Notes under the pieces: generated by a model | The model's database searches: none | The model's input: only the letters and a program-made list of their open reading frames with translations | What the model was told of the DNA's origin: nothing | Part shown: positions 1 to 7,373 of the stretch, one piece after another | Numbering within the stretch: the first letter of the stretch is position 1 | Layout: the number at the start of each line of letters is the position of its first letter | Assembly (NCBI GenBank): GCA_037143735.1 | Contig: JBAWYD010000035.1 | Coordinates: forward strand, 1 to 21,050 | Length of the DNA stretch: 21,050 bases | Reading direction: 5' to 3' | Source: JAPLJQ01 sp037143735 | GTDB taxonomy: Bacteria > Desulfobacterota > Syntrophia > Syntrophales > UBA2185 | Made by a program: the position numbers and the translations under genes

Positions 1-152
1 ACAAGAAGGGACTTCTCCCGCAAGGGGCCTCCCTTTCAGACAGTAATACTCACCCGTCAATGTACGATGAGAGTAAGGACTCGTAGGTGGCAGCAGGCTC
101 TGGCTCGTCTCACATTTTAATTGATCGATTGCCCATTTCAGTCAAAAAAGAC

Positions 153-181
153 TTGCATGCTGTCCCACTAAGTGATACAGT
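153..181 (+). promoter_or_regulatory. Candidate promoter of the toxin-antitoxin operon
   Basis: TTGCAT (153-158) and TACAGT (176-181) are separated by 17 bp, a weak sigma-70 match of three and four bases out of six. Transcription would begin near 188, almost at the toxin ATG at 190. No Shine-Dalgarno sequence precedes that ATG, so a leaderless transcript is possible. The dyad at 160-180 overlaps the spacer and -10 element, as expected for autorepression. Confidence 0.35.
160..180. promoter_or_regulatory. Candidate operator dyad for antitoxin autoregulation
   Basis: A 21-bp imperfect palindrome is centred on base 170. The inner half-sites CACT and AGTG are perfect, the outer half-sites CTGT and ACAG are perfect, and only the two bases between them on each side do not pair, so 8 of 10 positions match. 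It sits directly before the toxin gene and over the putative -10. HigA/XRE-type antitoxins normally repress their own operon by binding such dyads. The binding itself is inferred. Confidence 0.55.
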
Positions 182-189
182 TATGCACG

Positions 190-571
190 ATGCGAGTGTT
201 TAAAAACAAATGGTTCAACCGCTGGGCACGTAGAGAGAACATCCTGGACGCTGCCCTGTACAACGCAGCGGTTGGAATTGCCGCAGGTAGGTATGACGCC
301 GATCTTGGCGGCTGCCTGTTCAAGAAACGGTTTAGCATGGACAGGCGGCGGTAAACGTGGAGGATATCGAACAATCGTAGGATATAAAAAGCCAAACTCG
401 GAACGAATCATATTTCTTTACGCCTTTGCAAAGACTGACAGGGCGAACATTTCAGACAGGGAAGAAGCTGCTTTAAGTTTAGCTGCTGAGTCTTTCCTGT
501 CAGCAACCGATGGACAAGTTGATGAACTGTTGACGAGCGGCTCGATATGGGAGGTACAATATCATGAGTGA
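190..571 (+). pseudogene. RelE/HigB-like type II toxin, frameshifted
   Basis: This resembles the HigB-like RelE family (PF06296 type), whose members are mRNA-cleaving toxins of about 120 residues. The 5' part reads from ATG 190 (start MRVFKNKWFNRWAR) through DADLGG and FKKR, then in that frame hits a stop at about 354. The rest of the family pattern (GGGKRGGYRT, FLYAFAKTDRANI, IWEVQYHE) continues in the +1 frame to the stop at 569-571. The two halves join cleanly if one T of the TTT at 331-333 is extra, giving a toxin of about 126 residues. The 3' end overlaps the antitoxin start by 8 bases. No Shine-Dalgarno sequence is visible before 190. The frameshift may be real inactivation, a sequencing error or, less likely, programmed shifting. 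Confidence 0.8.
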
Positions 572-866
572 AATACTTGACATTGCGAACGAAATGGCAC
601 GCGACTTGTTCAAGGTTGGAGCCATGGACGAAATTACCATGCGCAAGATAGATGCGCTTTGCTTGCCACCGCAACGGCCATTCCAGCCTGAAGACATCCG
701 GCGCATTCGGACAGCTAACCATGTTAGCCAAGCCGTGTTTGCTACCATTCTTGGCATCGGCAAAACAACGGTGCAGCAATGGGAGTATGGACTAAAAAAA
801 CCAAGTGGCCCAGCGCAGAGGCTTCTTGATCTCATTGATCGTAAAGGACTGTCAGCACTTGGCTAA
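564..866 (+). CDS. XRE/HigA-family antitoxin, HTH regulator
   Basis: This 100-residue protein has a helical N-terminus (1-40), probably the toxin-binding part, and a helix-turn-helix of XRE/Cro type at about 45-95. The recognition region reads VSQAVFATILGIGKTTVQQW, followed by the typical GLKKPSGPAQRLLDLI tail. It is full length and intact. GGGAGG at 549-554 is a good ribosome site for ATG 564, and the gene overlaps the end of the toxin frame, implying translational coupling. The toxin-first order is characteristic of HigBA-like systems. As a repressor it would bind the dyad at 160-180. Since the toxin looks broken, the antitoxin may survive as a solitary regulator or protect against related toxins. 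The exact subfamily (HigA or NadS-like) is not settled. Confidence 0.82.
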   Translation: MSEILDIANEMARDLFKVGAMDEITMRKIDALCLPPQRPFQPEDIRRIRTANHVSQAVFATILGIGKTTVQQWEYGLKKPSGPAQRLLDLIDRKGLSALG

Positions 867-1065
867 TTAATTGTAGCGGCTCGGAATCAAGATATTTTTG
901 TCCCAAATTAAATGCACCTGAGTTCCTTTGCGTATAAAATTGTTCCGCTGCTATCCCGACCCCAAATACTGAACAGATGAGAGCTTATGGTGCGGTACTA
1001 ATTCGTTCGGCATCACTTCATGCGTTAGAGAAATGGCGCTGAGTTGATGATAATCAGGCCCGTTT
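867..1065. other. Non-coding gap with attC-like remnant
   Basis: About 200 bases lie between the antitoxin stop and the der stop codon, with no ORF that I can support. The stretch 994-1030 contains TAATTCGTTC followed after a short interval by GCGTTAG, which resemble the two ends of an integron attC site with the central stem missing. A small hairpin (CCGTT/AACGG) spans the der stop codon at about 1060-1073 but lacks a T-run, so I do not call it a terminator. Confidence 0.3.
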
Positions 1066-2382
1066 TTAACGGTGTTTATTCCTGAAGATCATCCTGATCG
1101 GCACCTGATCGAAACCGAATGCTTCCCTGATGCGGTTGGTCAGGAAGCGCTGGTATGAGAAGTGAACAGCCTTCGGTTCTCGAACGAAAAATATAAAGGT
1201 AGGCGGGGCGACGGACGCCTGGGTCATGAAACTAAAGGGGTTTGCCTTGTTCTGATGACGGGGAGGCGGTCTCGATTCGATGATTTCTCTCACAACCCTG
1301 TTCAGATCGGAGGTAGGAACCCGTTTTGTGTACTGTTGATAAACGGTTTCAATGATATCAAATATCCTTAGCACTCTCTGCCCCGACAGGGCGGAAACGA
1401 AAATGATGGGTGCGTAATCCATAAATTTGACTTTATCCTTGATATCCCTCACATAATTACCCACCGAATCATTATCTTTTTCAATGATGTCCCATTTGTT
1501 GATAACGAGGATACAGGCAGTGCCTCTTTCAATGATCAAACCGGCGATCTTGGCGTCCTGTTCCGTCATGCCTTCCTCTGCATCAATAAGAAGCAGGGCA
1601 ATGTCGCAACGGTTGACGGCCTTCAGGGCCTGAACGATGCTGTATTTTTCAAGGACGCGGGTTATTCTGCTTTTGCGCCGTATCCCCGCCGTATCAATTA
1701 AAAGATATTTTTTTTGATTGAGTTCAAAAGGTGTGTCTATGGCATCTCTTGTAGTGCCTGGTGTGGGGTTCACAATGGTTCTTTCGTAGCCGAGGATTTT
1801 ATTGACCAGGGAGGATTTGCCGACGTTGGGTTTTCCAAGCACGGCAATCCTGAGCCGTTCTTCCGGGATCTGATCTGTTTCAGCCGTGCCCGGCAGAAAT
1901 TTCGCCACGTCATCCATAAGTTCGTACATGCCTTCCCCGTGCTGGGCGGAGAGGGGATAGAGCGTCTCAATTCCGAGCTGATAAAATTCGTATGCAAGAT
2001 TTTCATGCTTTAATCCGTCGATCTTGTTGACGGCAAAAAACAGGGGTTTCTTTATCTGCCTGAGGATTTGTGTTATTTCCTTGTCAGACGGTGTCAACCC
2101 GTCTCTGCCGTCCATGAGAAAGATGATAATATCTGCTTCTTCCATGGCAAGGGCTGTCTGTTCACGCATCTGGATAAGGATTTTTTCTGTGGACACAGGT
2201 TCAAATCCGCCGGTGTCGATGAGGATGAATTCCTTATCATACCACGTGCAATCGGCATAGTTCCGATCCCTTGTGGCGCCGGGCTCATCAATCACGATGG
2301 CTTTGTTTTTCCCGGACAGGCGGTTGAAGAGCGTCGATTTCCCCACATTGGGCCTGCCGATAATGGCAATAACTGGTTTCAC
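1066..2382 (-). CDS. der: Ribosome-assembly GTPase Der (EngA)
   Basis: Der is an essential tandem GTPase needed for maturation of the 50S ribosomal subunit. The 438-residue protein shows the family layout. The first G domain has GRPNVGKS at 9-16, DTGG at 56-59 and NKID at 119-122. The second has GKPNVGKS at 183-190, DTAG at 230-233 and NKWD at 295-298. A KH-like C-terminal domain ends with the usual basic FRNKHR. The start is a GTG, preceded by GAGGA about ten bases upstream. It is the last gene of the leftward operon, 20 bases after era. No frameshift or missing motif is seen. Confidence 0.97.
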   Translation of the reverse strand: MKPVIAIIGRPNVGKSTLFNRLSGKNKAIVIDEPGATRDRNYADCTWYDKEFILIDTGGFEPVSTEKILIQMREQTALAMEEADIIIFLMDGRDGLTPSDKEITQILRQIKKPLFFAVNKIDGLKHENLAYEFYQLGIETLYPLSAQHGEGMYELMDDVAKFLPGTAETDQIPEERLRIAVLGKPNVGKSSLVNKILGYERTIVNPTPGTTRDAIDTPFELNQKKYLLIDTAGIRRKSRITRVLEKYSIVQALKAVNRCDIALLLIDAEEGMTEQDAKIAGLIIERGTACILVINKWDIIEKDNDSVGNYVRDIKDKVKFMDYAPIIFVSALSGQRVLRIFDIIETVYQQYTKRVPTSDLNRVVREIIESRPPPRHQNKANPFSFMTQASVAPPTFIFFVREPKAVHFSYQRFLTNRIREAFGFDQVPIRMIFRNKHR

Positions 2383-2402
2383 TTGATCATATCCTCATGT
2401 CT

Positions 2403-3296
2403 TTACGCTTTGTCTGCATATCCGAATTCCCGGAGCATTTTCGGGTCGTGCGTCCAGTCCCTCTGCACCCGGACGAAAAGTTCCAGGTAAATCCGGGAGG
2501 CAAAGAATTTTTCCATCTCCATCCTCGACCGTTTGCCGATCTCTTTGAGCATGGAGCCTTTTTTACCGATGAGAATGCCTTTCTGCGAGTCTTTCGCCAC
2601 GTTGATGGTTGCCTGAATGCGGATCAGGTTTTTCTCCTCATCCTCTTTGAACGAATCCACCATAACGGCTATTGAATAGGGGATTTCCTGATGGGCTAAA
2701 AGGGTAATTTTTTCCCGGATGATTTCTGCCGCGATGAACCGTTCGGTGCGGTCGGTCATCATATCTTCTGGAAAGTACCGGGGACCTTCGGGGAGGAGGG
2801 TCCATATGTGTTCGACGAGAATGGATACCCCGTCACCGCTCAAGGCAGAAATGGGTATGATGTCAACAAAAGAAAAGAGCTTTTGAAATGCATCTATGAC
2901 AGGAAGGACAGCTTTTCTCTGCACAAGGTCAATCTTGTTGATGGTCAGAATAACGGGCACCCTGATGTTCTTGAGAGAATGGATGATGGCGTCATCGTCG
3001 CGATGAACGCCTGCGGAAGCTTCCACGATCAAGAGAAGGACGTCGGCGCTTCTGAAGGTGTCCATTGCTGCCGTGACCATGTATTGATTCAGCGGCGTAG
3101 ATGCTTTATGAATGCCCGGCGTATCGAGGAAGATCAATTGTCCGTTATCCATGTTCCTGATGCCCATAATCCTGTTTCTCGTTGTCTGCGGTTTATGGGT
3201 GGTGATGGCAATCTTTTCGCCCATGATACCGTTCAGAAGGGTCGATTTACCCACGTTCGGTCTGCCGATAATGCCGATGAATCCCGATTTGAACAA
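2403..3296 (-). CDS. era: Ribosome-assembly GTPase Era
   Basis: Era binds the 3' end of 16S rRNA and assists 30S assembly and processing. The 297-residue length is typical. Visible motifs are GRPNVGKS at 11-18, DTPG at 58-61 and NKID at 120-123. The C-terminal KH domain contains GKKGSMLKEIGKRSR and the closing LELFVRVQRDW. The start is TTG at 3296, with AGGAG six bases upstream; no in-frame ATG fits better. It lies 13 bases after the Elp3-like radical-SAM gene and 20 bases before der. Its neighbour rnc fits the common rnc-era partnership in rRNA processing. Confidence 0.97.
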   Translation of the reverse strand: MFKSGFIGIIGRPNVGKSTLLNGIMGEKIAITTHKPQTTRNRIMGIRNMDNGQLIFLDTPGIHKASTPLNQYMVTAAMDTFRSADVLLLIVEASAGVHRDDDAIIHSLKNIRVPVILTINKIDLVQRKAVLPVIDAFQKLFSFVDIIPISALSGDGVSILVEHIWTLLPEGPRYFPEDMMTDRTERFIAAEIIREKITLLAHQEIPYSIAVMVDSFKEDEEKNLIRIQATINVAKDSQKGILIGKKGSMLKEIGKRSRMEMEKFFASRIYLELFVRVQRDWTHDPKMLREFGYADKA

Positions 3297-3309
3297 TGGA
3301 TGCTCCTTG

Positions 3310-4362
3310 CTATAGGTTGTCGGAAAAATCCGGTTTCAGTACCCCGTCATGGACGATGACTCCCAGGGACCTTCGTGACCGGTGCGGTTCAACCGACAAT
3401 TTTATTTCCGCCAGGTCGAAATGTTTCTTGATTCTATGTAAATTTCTGTTCTTCTGTCCCCGGAAGATTGAGACGTCTCTGGGTGAAAGGACAAAGGTGA
3501 CCGCTTTGTTTCTGACCAGTTGCGAGTCGAGCAATGATGAGGCCATATCATAATAAAGGGATTCCTCCACAAGGGAGCGGAATGCGGGATGATGATGGCC
3601 GGCAAGGATACTCCCCGGCTCTTCCATTTCCCGCGTCGTGTACAGTCCGAGCCGGATGACGGGGATAGAGGCTTCATCAAATCTCCTCACGGCGAATTTA
3701 CAGATCTCGATCGTTTCAGCGAAGCTTAACGGAGTATACGTCCCGTTGAGATAGGCTTTTGCCAGATCAGTGTCCTCAAGGACAAGGGTGGGATGAATCC
3801 TGACGGAATCCGGTTGCAGGGCAATGGTCTTCTCGACGGTATGTTCAAAGGAGGCACGGGTATCTCCGGGAAGTCCGACCATGAGATGCATCCCCGTTTC
3901 AAATCCCCGTTGTTTGAGCATTTTCATTGAATCTGCGACATCAGCAGACGTATGGCCTCTTTTGGCAAGAACCAGAACGTCATCCGCCAGTGACTGTACA
4001 CCGATTTCAACGGTTGTCACATGGAATGACTTGAGCATGTCCAGACATTCGGCATCAAGGCAGTCGGGTCTGGTTGAGATTCGAATGCCGTTGACAAGCC
4101 CCTTTTTTATGAAAGGCCTGGCAAATTTCAAAAGTTCGATCTGTTCGCCTTTTTCCATTCCTGTGAAATTCCCGCCATAAAAGGCAATCTGGACGCGATT
4201 AGGCGTCACCTTCGTGCTCTCCAAATACTTATTTACGGTTTCACAGAATGCTTCTTCAGAAATCTTCTCCGGTTGATTTCCTGCCGTCTTCCGGACATTG
4301 CAGAAGATGCATCGATGAGGACAGCCCCTATGCATTATGAAGATGGGAATGATCATTTGCAT
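3310..4362 (-). CDS. Elp3-like radical SAM protein
   Basis: This 350-residue protein has the radical-SAM 4Fe-4S motif CPHRCIFC (Cys14, Cys18, Cys21) and resembles the catalytic part of Elp3. Supporting segments are FYGGNFTGM, GIRISTRPD, VEIGVQSL and HLMVGLPGDT. Unlike Elp3 it has no GNAT acetyltransferase domain; its C-terminal 100 residues are of a different type and include VLSPRDVSIFRGQK. The ATG at 4362 overlaps the rnc stop by ten bases, so the two are probably co-translated. Homologues beside rnc are also common in Firmicutes. The substrate is not known; a tRNA or other RNA substrate is my inference from the family and from its neighbours rnc, era, der and mtaB. Confidence 0.88.
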   Translation of the reverse strand: MQMIIPIFIMHRGCPHRCIFCNVRKTAGNQPEKISEEAFCETVNKYLESTKVTPNRVQIAFYGGNFTGMEKGEQIELLKFARPFIKKGLVNGIRISTRPDCLDAECLDMLKSFHVTTVEIGVQSLADDVLVLAKRGHTSADVADSMKMLKQRGFETGMHLMVGLPGDTRASFEHTVEKTIALQPDSVRIHPTLVLEDTDLAKAYLNGTYTPLSFAETIEICKFAVRRFDEASIPVIRLGLYTTREMEEPGSILAGHHHPAFRSLVEESLYYDMASSLLDSQLVRNKAVTFVLSPRDVSIFRGQKNRNLHRIKKHFDLAEIKLSVEPHRSRRSLGVIVHDGVLKPDFSDNL

Positions 4363-5099
4363 AACCCATCCTCCCCGGCTTCGATTTTGGTTTCGTTTTT
4401 CTGTAATGTTTCCAGTGCCTTTTTCGCAGCCTGCTGCTCCGCTTCTTTCTTGCTCTTTCCTGTACCTGTCGTCGTGATGTTCCCGGCTAAGGAGAGACGG
4501 ACTTCAAAGACCTTATCATGGTCAGGTCCCGATTCTTTAGTCAGCATGTATTTGGGTATATCCTTAAACCGGTTCTGGCAGATTTCCTGCGCCGCTGTTT
4601 TATAATCACTGTAGATTGCCGTTTTTGTTCCTTCTTCAATCAGGGGCCCGAAGACCGCCTTTATAAAGGCATATGTATTTTCAAACCCGCAATCGAGATA
4701 TATAGCCGCTGTAAGGGCTTCAAAAGCATTCGAAAGAATGGATGGTTTTGTTCTTCCTCCCGACGTTTCTTCCCCTTTGCCCAAGAGAAGGTAATCTCCT
4801 ATGGTAAGTTTTCTGGCAATGTCGGCCAGGGAATGTTCGTTTACAATAGACGCTCTGATTTTGGAAAGCTGGCCTTCCGTGTAGTCGGGAAATTTTTTCA
4901 TCAGGATATCGCTGGTGCAAAGCCCGATGACGGCGTCTCCCAGGAACTCGAGCCTTTCGTTGTCTTTACATGACAGTGCCGGATTCTCATTGACAAAGGA
5001 TCGATGAATGAGGGCGTTGTCCAGCAGACCGATGTTATTGAAATCATATGACAGTTTTCGTTGAAGATTACAAAGCGTTAAAACCCTTTCATCCGTCAT
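4353..5099 (-). CDS. rnc: Ribonuclease III
   Basis: RNase III cleaves double-stranded RNA, including the rRNA precursor. The 248-residue protein begins MTDERVL. The catalytic signature NERLEFLGDAVIG lies at 47-59, with the second acidic cluster in the EALTAAIYLDCG region. A C-terminal dsRNA-binding domain follows (KTAAQEICQ to EAEQQAAKKALETL). I chose ATG 5099 over a start 54 bases upstream because GGAAGGA lies nine bases before it and because it gives the short ATGACGGATGA overlap with the end of mtaB. The longer N-terminus would be inside mtaB and is not family-like. The gene overlaps the next one by ten bases. Confidence 0.96.
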   Translation of the reverse strand: MTDERVLTLCNLQRKLSYDFNNIGLLDNALIHRSFVNENPALSCKDNERLEFLGDAVIGLCTSDILMKKFPDYTEGQLSKIRASIVNEHSLADIARKLTIGDYLLLGKGEETSGGRTKPSILSNAFEALTAAIYLDCGFENTYAFIKAVFGPLIEEGTKTAIYSDYKTAAQEICQNRFKDIPKYMLTKESGPDHDKVFEVRLSLAGNITTTGTGKSKKEAEQQAAKKALETLQKNETKIEAGEDGLCK

Positions 5100-6405
5100 G
5101 ATTCGCTGTCCTTCCAAACAGTCTGCCCTCCCGGGCATAATCGGGAATAACATTCACGATTTGACGGGAGAGACTGAAATCTCCGTCAGTGATCAAAACG
5201 GGGATATAACTGTCAGAATACCCCTTCATAAATCCTGTAATCCTGTCTTTTTTGTCTTCAACGAGAACGGAGAGTTTTTTCTCCATGAATCTCTCGGCGA
5301 AGGCGTTTCTTTTCTTTTGCCCGATGTCCCTCAATATTTTTACCCGCTTTTTCTTTTCGTCTTCCCTGACTGCACCGGGGAGACGTGAAGCCGCCGTGCC
5401 GGGGCGGTCTGAGTAGGGAAAGACGTGGATATAGGCAACGGGGAACGCATCAATCAGGAGCAGTGTGTTTTCAAATGCTTCCTCCCCCTCTCCGGGGAAT
5501 CCGGCCATCACGTCAAGACCAATGGCTATATCAGGCATGGCGCGGTAAATTTCTTCCAGACGGCTCCTGAAAAAGGCAGCGTCGTAACTCCTCATCATGG
5601 CAACGAGGGTTCTGTCATCGCCGCTCTGGAGAGGAATATGAAGGTGTCGGCAGATTGTGGCGGAATCCGCCATCAGACGTATAATATCATCGGAAACTTC
5701 CGTTATTTCAATAGAACTGAGACGCAATCTTTCCACTGTCCCGTTGGCGTTCACGTGTCTCAGAATATTGAGAAGGGTTGAAGGGGGAAGCAGATCCTGG
5801 CCATAAATACCAAGATGGATCCCGGTGAGAACGATTTCTCTGTAACCGGACCGGGCCAGGGTTTCGATCTGGTTGATCACTTCCTCCTCATGAAGACTCC
5901 GGCTCCGGCCTCTCGCATATGGAACGATACAGTAACTGCAGTAACTGTTGCAACCATCCTGAATCTTCAGGAACGCCCGGGTGTGTCCGGGAAAATTTTT
6001 CGGGGAAAGGCCGGAAAAATGGTGAACCTGACCGATGTCACCCACGATAATCTGTGGGTTGCCCTTTGCCATCTTCTTCAGGAGACAAGGGATTTTTTCC
6101 TTTTCTGCCGTCCCCGTAATCAGGGTGATACCCGGTATCCGGGCTATCTCTTCGGCGGTGATTTGGGCGTAACAACCCGTCACGATGATTGAAGCATCGG
6201 GATTGGTTTTAATGGCCCTCCTGATGAGCTGCCTTGATTGATAATCCGTTCTGCCCGTGACGGTGCAAGTATTGATAATATAGCAATCAGCCTTTGTGTT
6301 GAAAGGGACGATGGAAAAAAGCGTTGTATCAAGGGCTTCAAGAATGCCCGCTGATTCGTACTGATTGACCTTGCATCCGAGTGTGGATAACGCCACTTTA
6401 ATCAA
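5089..6405 (-). CDS. mtaB: tRNA t6A37 methylthiotransferase MtaB
   Basis: MtaB converts t6A37 to ms2t6A in ANN-decoding tRNAs. The 438-residue protein has the three N-terminal cluster cysteines (Cys11 in LGCKVNQYES, Cys47 in NTCTVT, Cys78 in TGCYAQ). The radical-SAM CNSYCSYC motif follows (Cys152, Cys156, Cys159). The C-terminus (SVLVEDKKDRITGFMKGYSD) fits the TRAM domain of the family. LGCKVNQYES and the DGCNSYCSYCIVPYARG context favour MtaB over MiaB or RimO. The start is TTG 6405, with GAGG seven bases upstream. It is the first gene of the leftward operon, and the promoter candidate lies at 6441-6468. Confidence 0.94.
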   Translation of the reverse strand: MIKVALSTLGCKVNQYESAGILEALDTTLFSIVPFNTKADCYIINTCTVTGRTDYQSRQLIRRAIKTNPDASIIVTGCYAQITAEEIARIPGITLITGTAEKEKIPCLLKKMAKGNPQIIVGDIGQVHHFSGLSPKNFPGHTRAFLKIQDGCNSYCSYCIVPYARGRSRSLHEEEVINQIETLARSGYREIVLTGIHLGIYGQDLLPPSTLLNILRHVNANGTVERLRLSSIEITEVSDDIIRLMADSATICRHLHIPLQSGDDRTLVAMMRSYDAAFFRSRLEEIYRAMPDIAIGLDVMAGFPGEGEEAFENTLLLIDAFPVAYIHVFPYSDRPGTAASRLPGAVREDEKKKRVKILRDIGQKKRNAFAERFMEKKLSVLVEDKKDRITGFMKGYSDSYIPVLITDGDFSLSRQIVNVIPDYAREGRLFGRTANHDG

Positions 6406-6440
6406 AATAAGACCTCATGATGATTTTCCTCTTCTGAAAC

Positions 6441-6468
6441 TGTAAACGCCCGCATCAATGTTTGTCAA
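6441..6468 (-). promoter_or_regulatory. Promoter candidate for the mtaB-rnc-era-der operon
   Basis: On the minus strand a perfect -35 TTGACA (6463-6468) is followed after 16 bp by TTTACA (6441-6446), which matches the -10 consensus at three positions. Transcription would start near 6434, about 30 bases before the mtaB TTG. The five downstream genes are tightly packed, so this is probably the main promoter of the operon. The weak -10 leaves the exact register open. Confidence 0.5.
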
Positions 6469-6539
6469 GGTGAAAGAAATACTGGATTTCGCATAAATAT
6501 TGCAATAAGATACATCCATATTTACCGGGGAGGTTCGAT

Positions 6540-6890
6540 ATGGACAATCTGATACAATATGTGACGGCTCACCAGTTTACCGTTTGGGTCGGCGTGTTTG
6601 TCGCATTGTTAATCGTGTACGTGATTTTCAAAAAACTCATTAAATTAGCCCTGTTGCTCACTCTGTTGCTTCTGGCCATAGGTGGATATATGTATTTTAA
6701 AGATCCCAAGCGAATGCCTGGAAATATACAAGAAGCCTTGCAGAAGGCCAAAGAGAAAACCGTCAAGGTCGTTGAAACGGGGAAAGGCGTGTACGACAAA
6801 GGGAAGGCCGTTGCTGAAAAAGGCGTGATATATTCAAAAGAGCTGAGAGAATTTATAAAAGACGGCAAGGAGACCACCAAGGAACGCTGA
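6540..6890 (+). CDS. Small two-helix membrane protein of unknown function
   Basis: I do not recognise this 116-residue protein. It has two hydrophobic segments at about 13-30 and 33-53, separated by the short basic link KKLIK, so it is likely a hairpin in the inner membrane. The remaining 60 residues are soluble, very rich in lysine and glutamate, and look like an amphipathic helix with loose repetition (KVVETGKGVYDKG, KAVAEKGVIYSKE). GGGGAGG lies six to seven bases before ATG 6540, a strong ribosome site, which supports real expression. It is divergent from mtaB and convergent with the ferredoxin gene, only seven bases away, so it is probably monocistronic. A stress or envelope role is only a guess. 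Confidence 0.8.
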   Translation: MDNLIQYVTAHQFTVWVGVFVALLIVYVIFKKLIKLALLLTLLLLAIGGYMYFKDPKRMPGNIQEALQKAKEKTVKVVETGKGVYDKGKAVAEKGVIYSKELREFIKDGKETTKER

Positions 6891-6897
6891 CGTCCCT

Positions 6898-7308
6898 CTA
6901 AAAAAGATTGACTTCCATGGCTCTAGCAGGACAGGCAGAAACGCATAGTTCACATCCGTTGCATCTTTCGGGATCAAAAAAAACCTTCATGGATTGACGT
7001 TCGAGATAAAGTGCGTCTGTCGGGCAGAAGGCCGTACAGGCGCCGCAATGCACGCATCGATCGGTATTCTGACTGACACTCTTTGAGAGGGGCTCAACTT
7101 TAAGGCCTCTTTCTTTCAGGAAGCGAATTCCGCTATCAAAATCCTCCTTCAACCCCGTCAGTTCCAGGACAATGACCCCTTCTCTCCGCGGAAAGATCTG
7201 CGCCTTTAATATATTGAATGCAAGATCGTATTTTTTTACAAGCTGACAGATAATGGGTTGATCGACATTGTCTGCTGAATAACGAATGACCACTTTTTTT
7301 GAATACAT
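6898..7308 (-). CDS. NIL-domain 2[4Fe-4S] ferredoxin
   Basis: The 136-residue protein has an N-terminal NIL domain (about 1-75), the ligand-binding fold seen at the end of MetN. A ferredoxin domain follows with two 4Fe-4S sites, CVHCGACTAFCP (Cys85, 88, 91, 95) and CNGCELCVSACP (Cys116, 119, 122, 126). In methanogens and Desulfovibrio, NIL-ferredoxins work with a DUF39 protein to make homocysteine from aspartate semialdehyde; I infer the same role here, although no DUF39 gene is in the window. I chose ATG 7308, where the NIL fold begins (MYSKKVVIRYS). A TTG at 7329 would add seven residues. Neither start has an ideal ribosome site. Confidence 0.9.
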   Translation of the reverse strand: MYSKKVVIRYSADNVDQPIICQLVKKYDLAFNILKAQIFPRREGVIVLELTGLKEDFDSGIRFLKERGLKVEPLSKSVSQNTDRCVHCGACTAFCPTDALYLERQSMKVFFDPERCNGCELCVSACPARAMEVNLF

Positions 7309-7373
7309 TCTTGCTCTATGAATCTCCAAGTTTTCCGGGGATGTTAAGAGAACAAATGAATCTTGTCAAGCAA

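Noticed and set aside
1..152. Possible mobile-element end or ncRNA, with a minus-strand reading of about 18 codons at 57-109
   Set aside because: Short GGGA/TCCC and CCC/GGG hairpins and a tiny open frame are visible, but nothing matches a known element or RNA, and the reading frame is too short to support.
1060..1073. Hairpin CCGTT/AACGG at the end of der
   Set aside because: The stem is only 5 bp and no T-run follows on the minus strand, so I cannot support a terminator.
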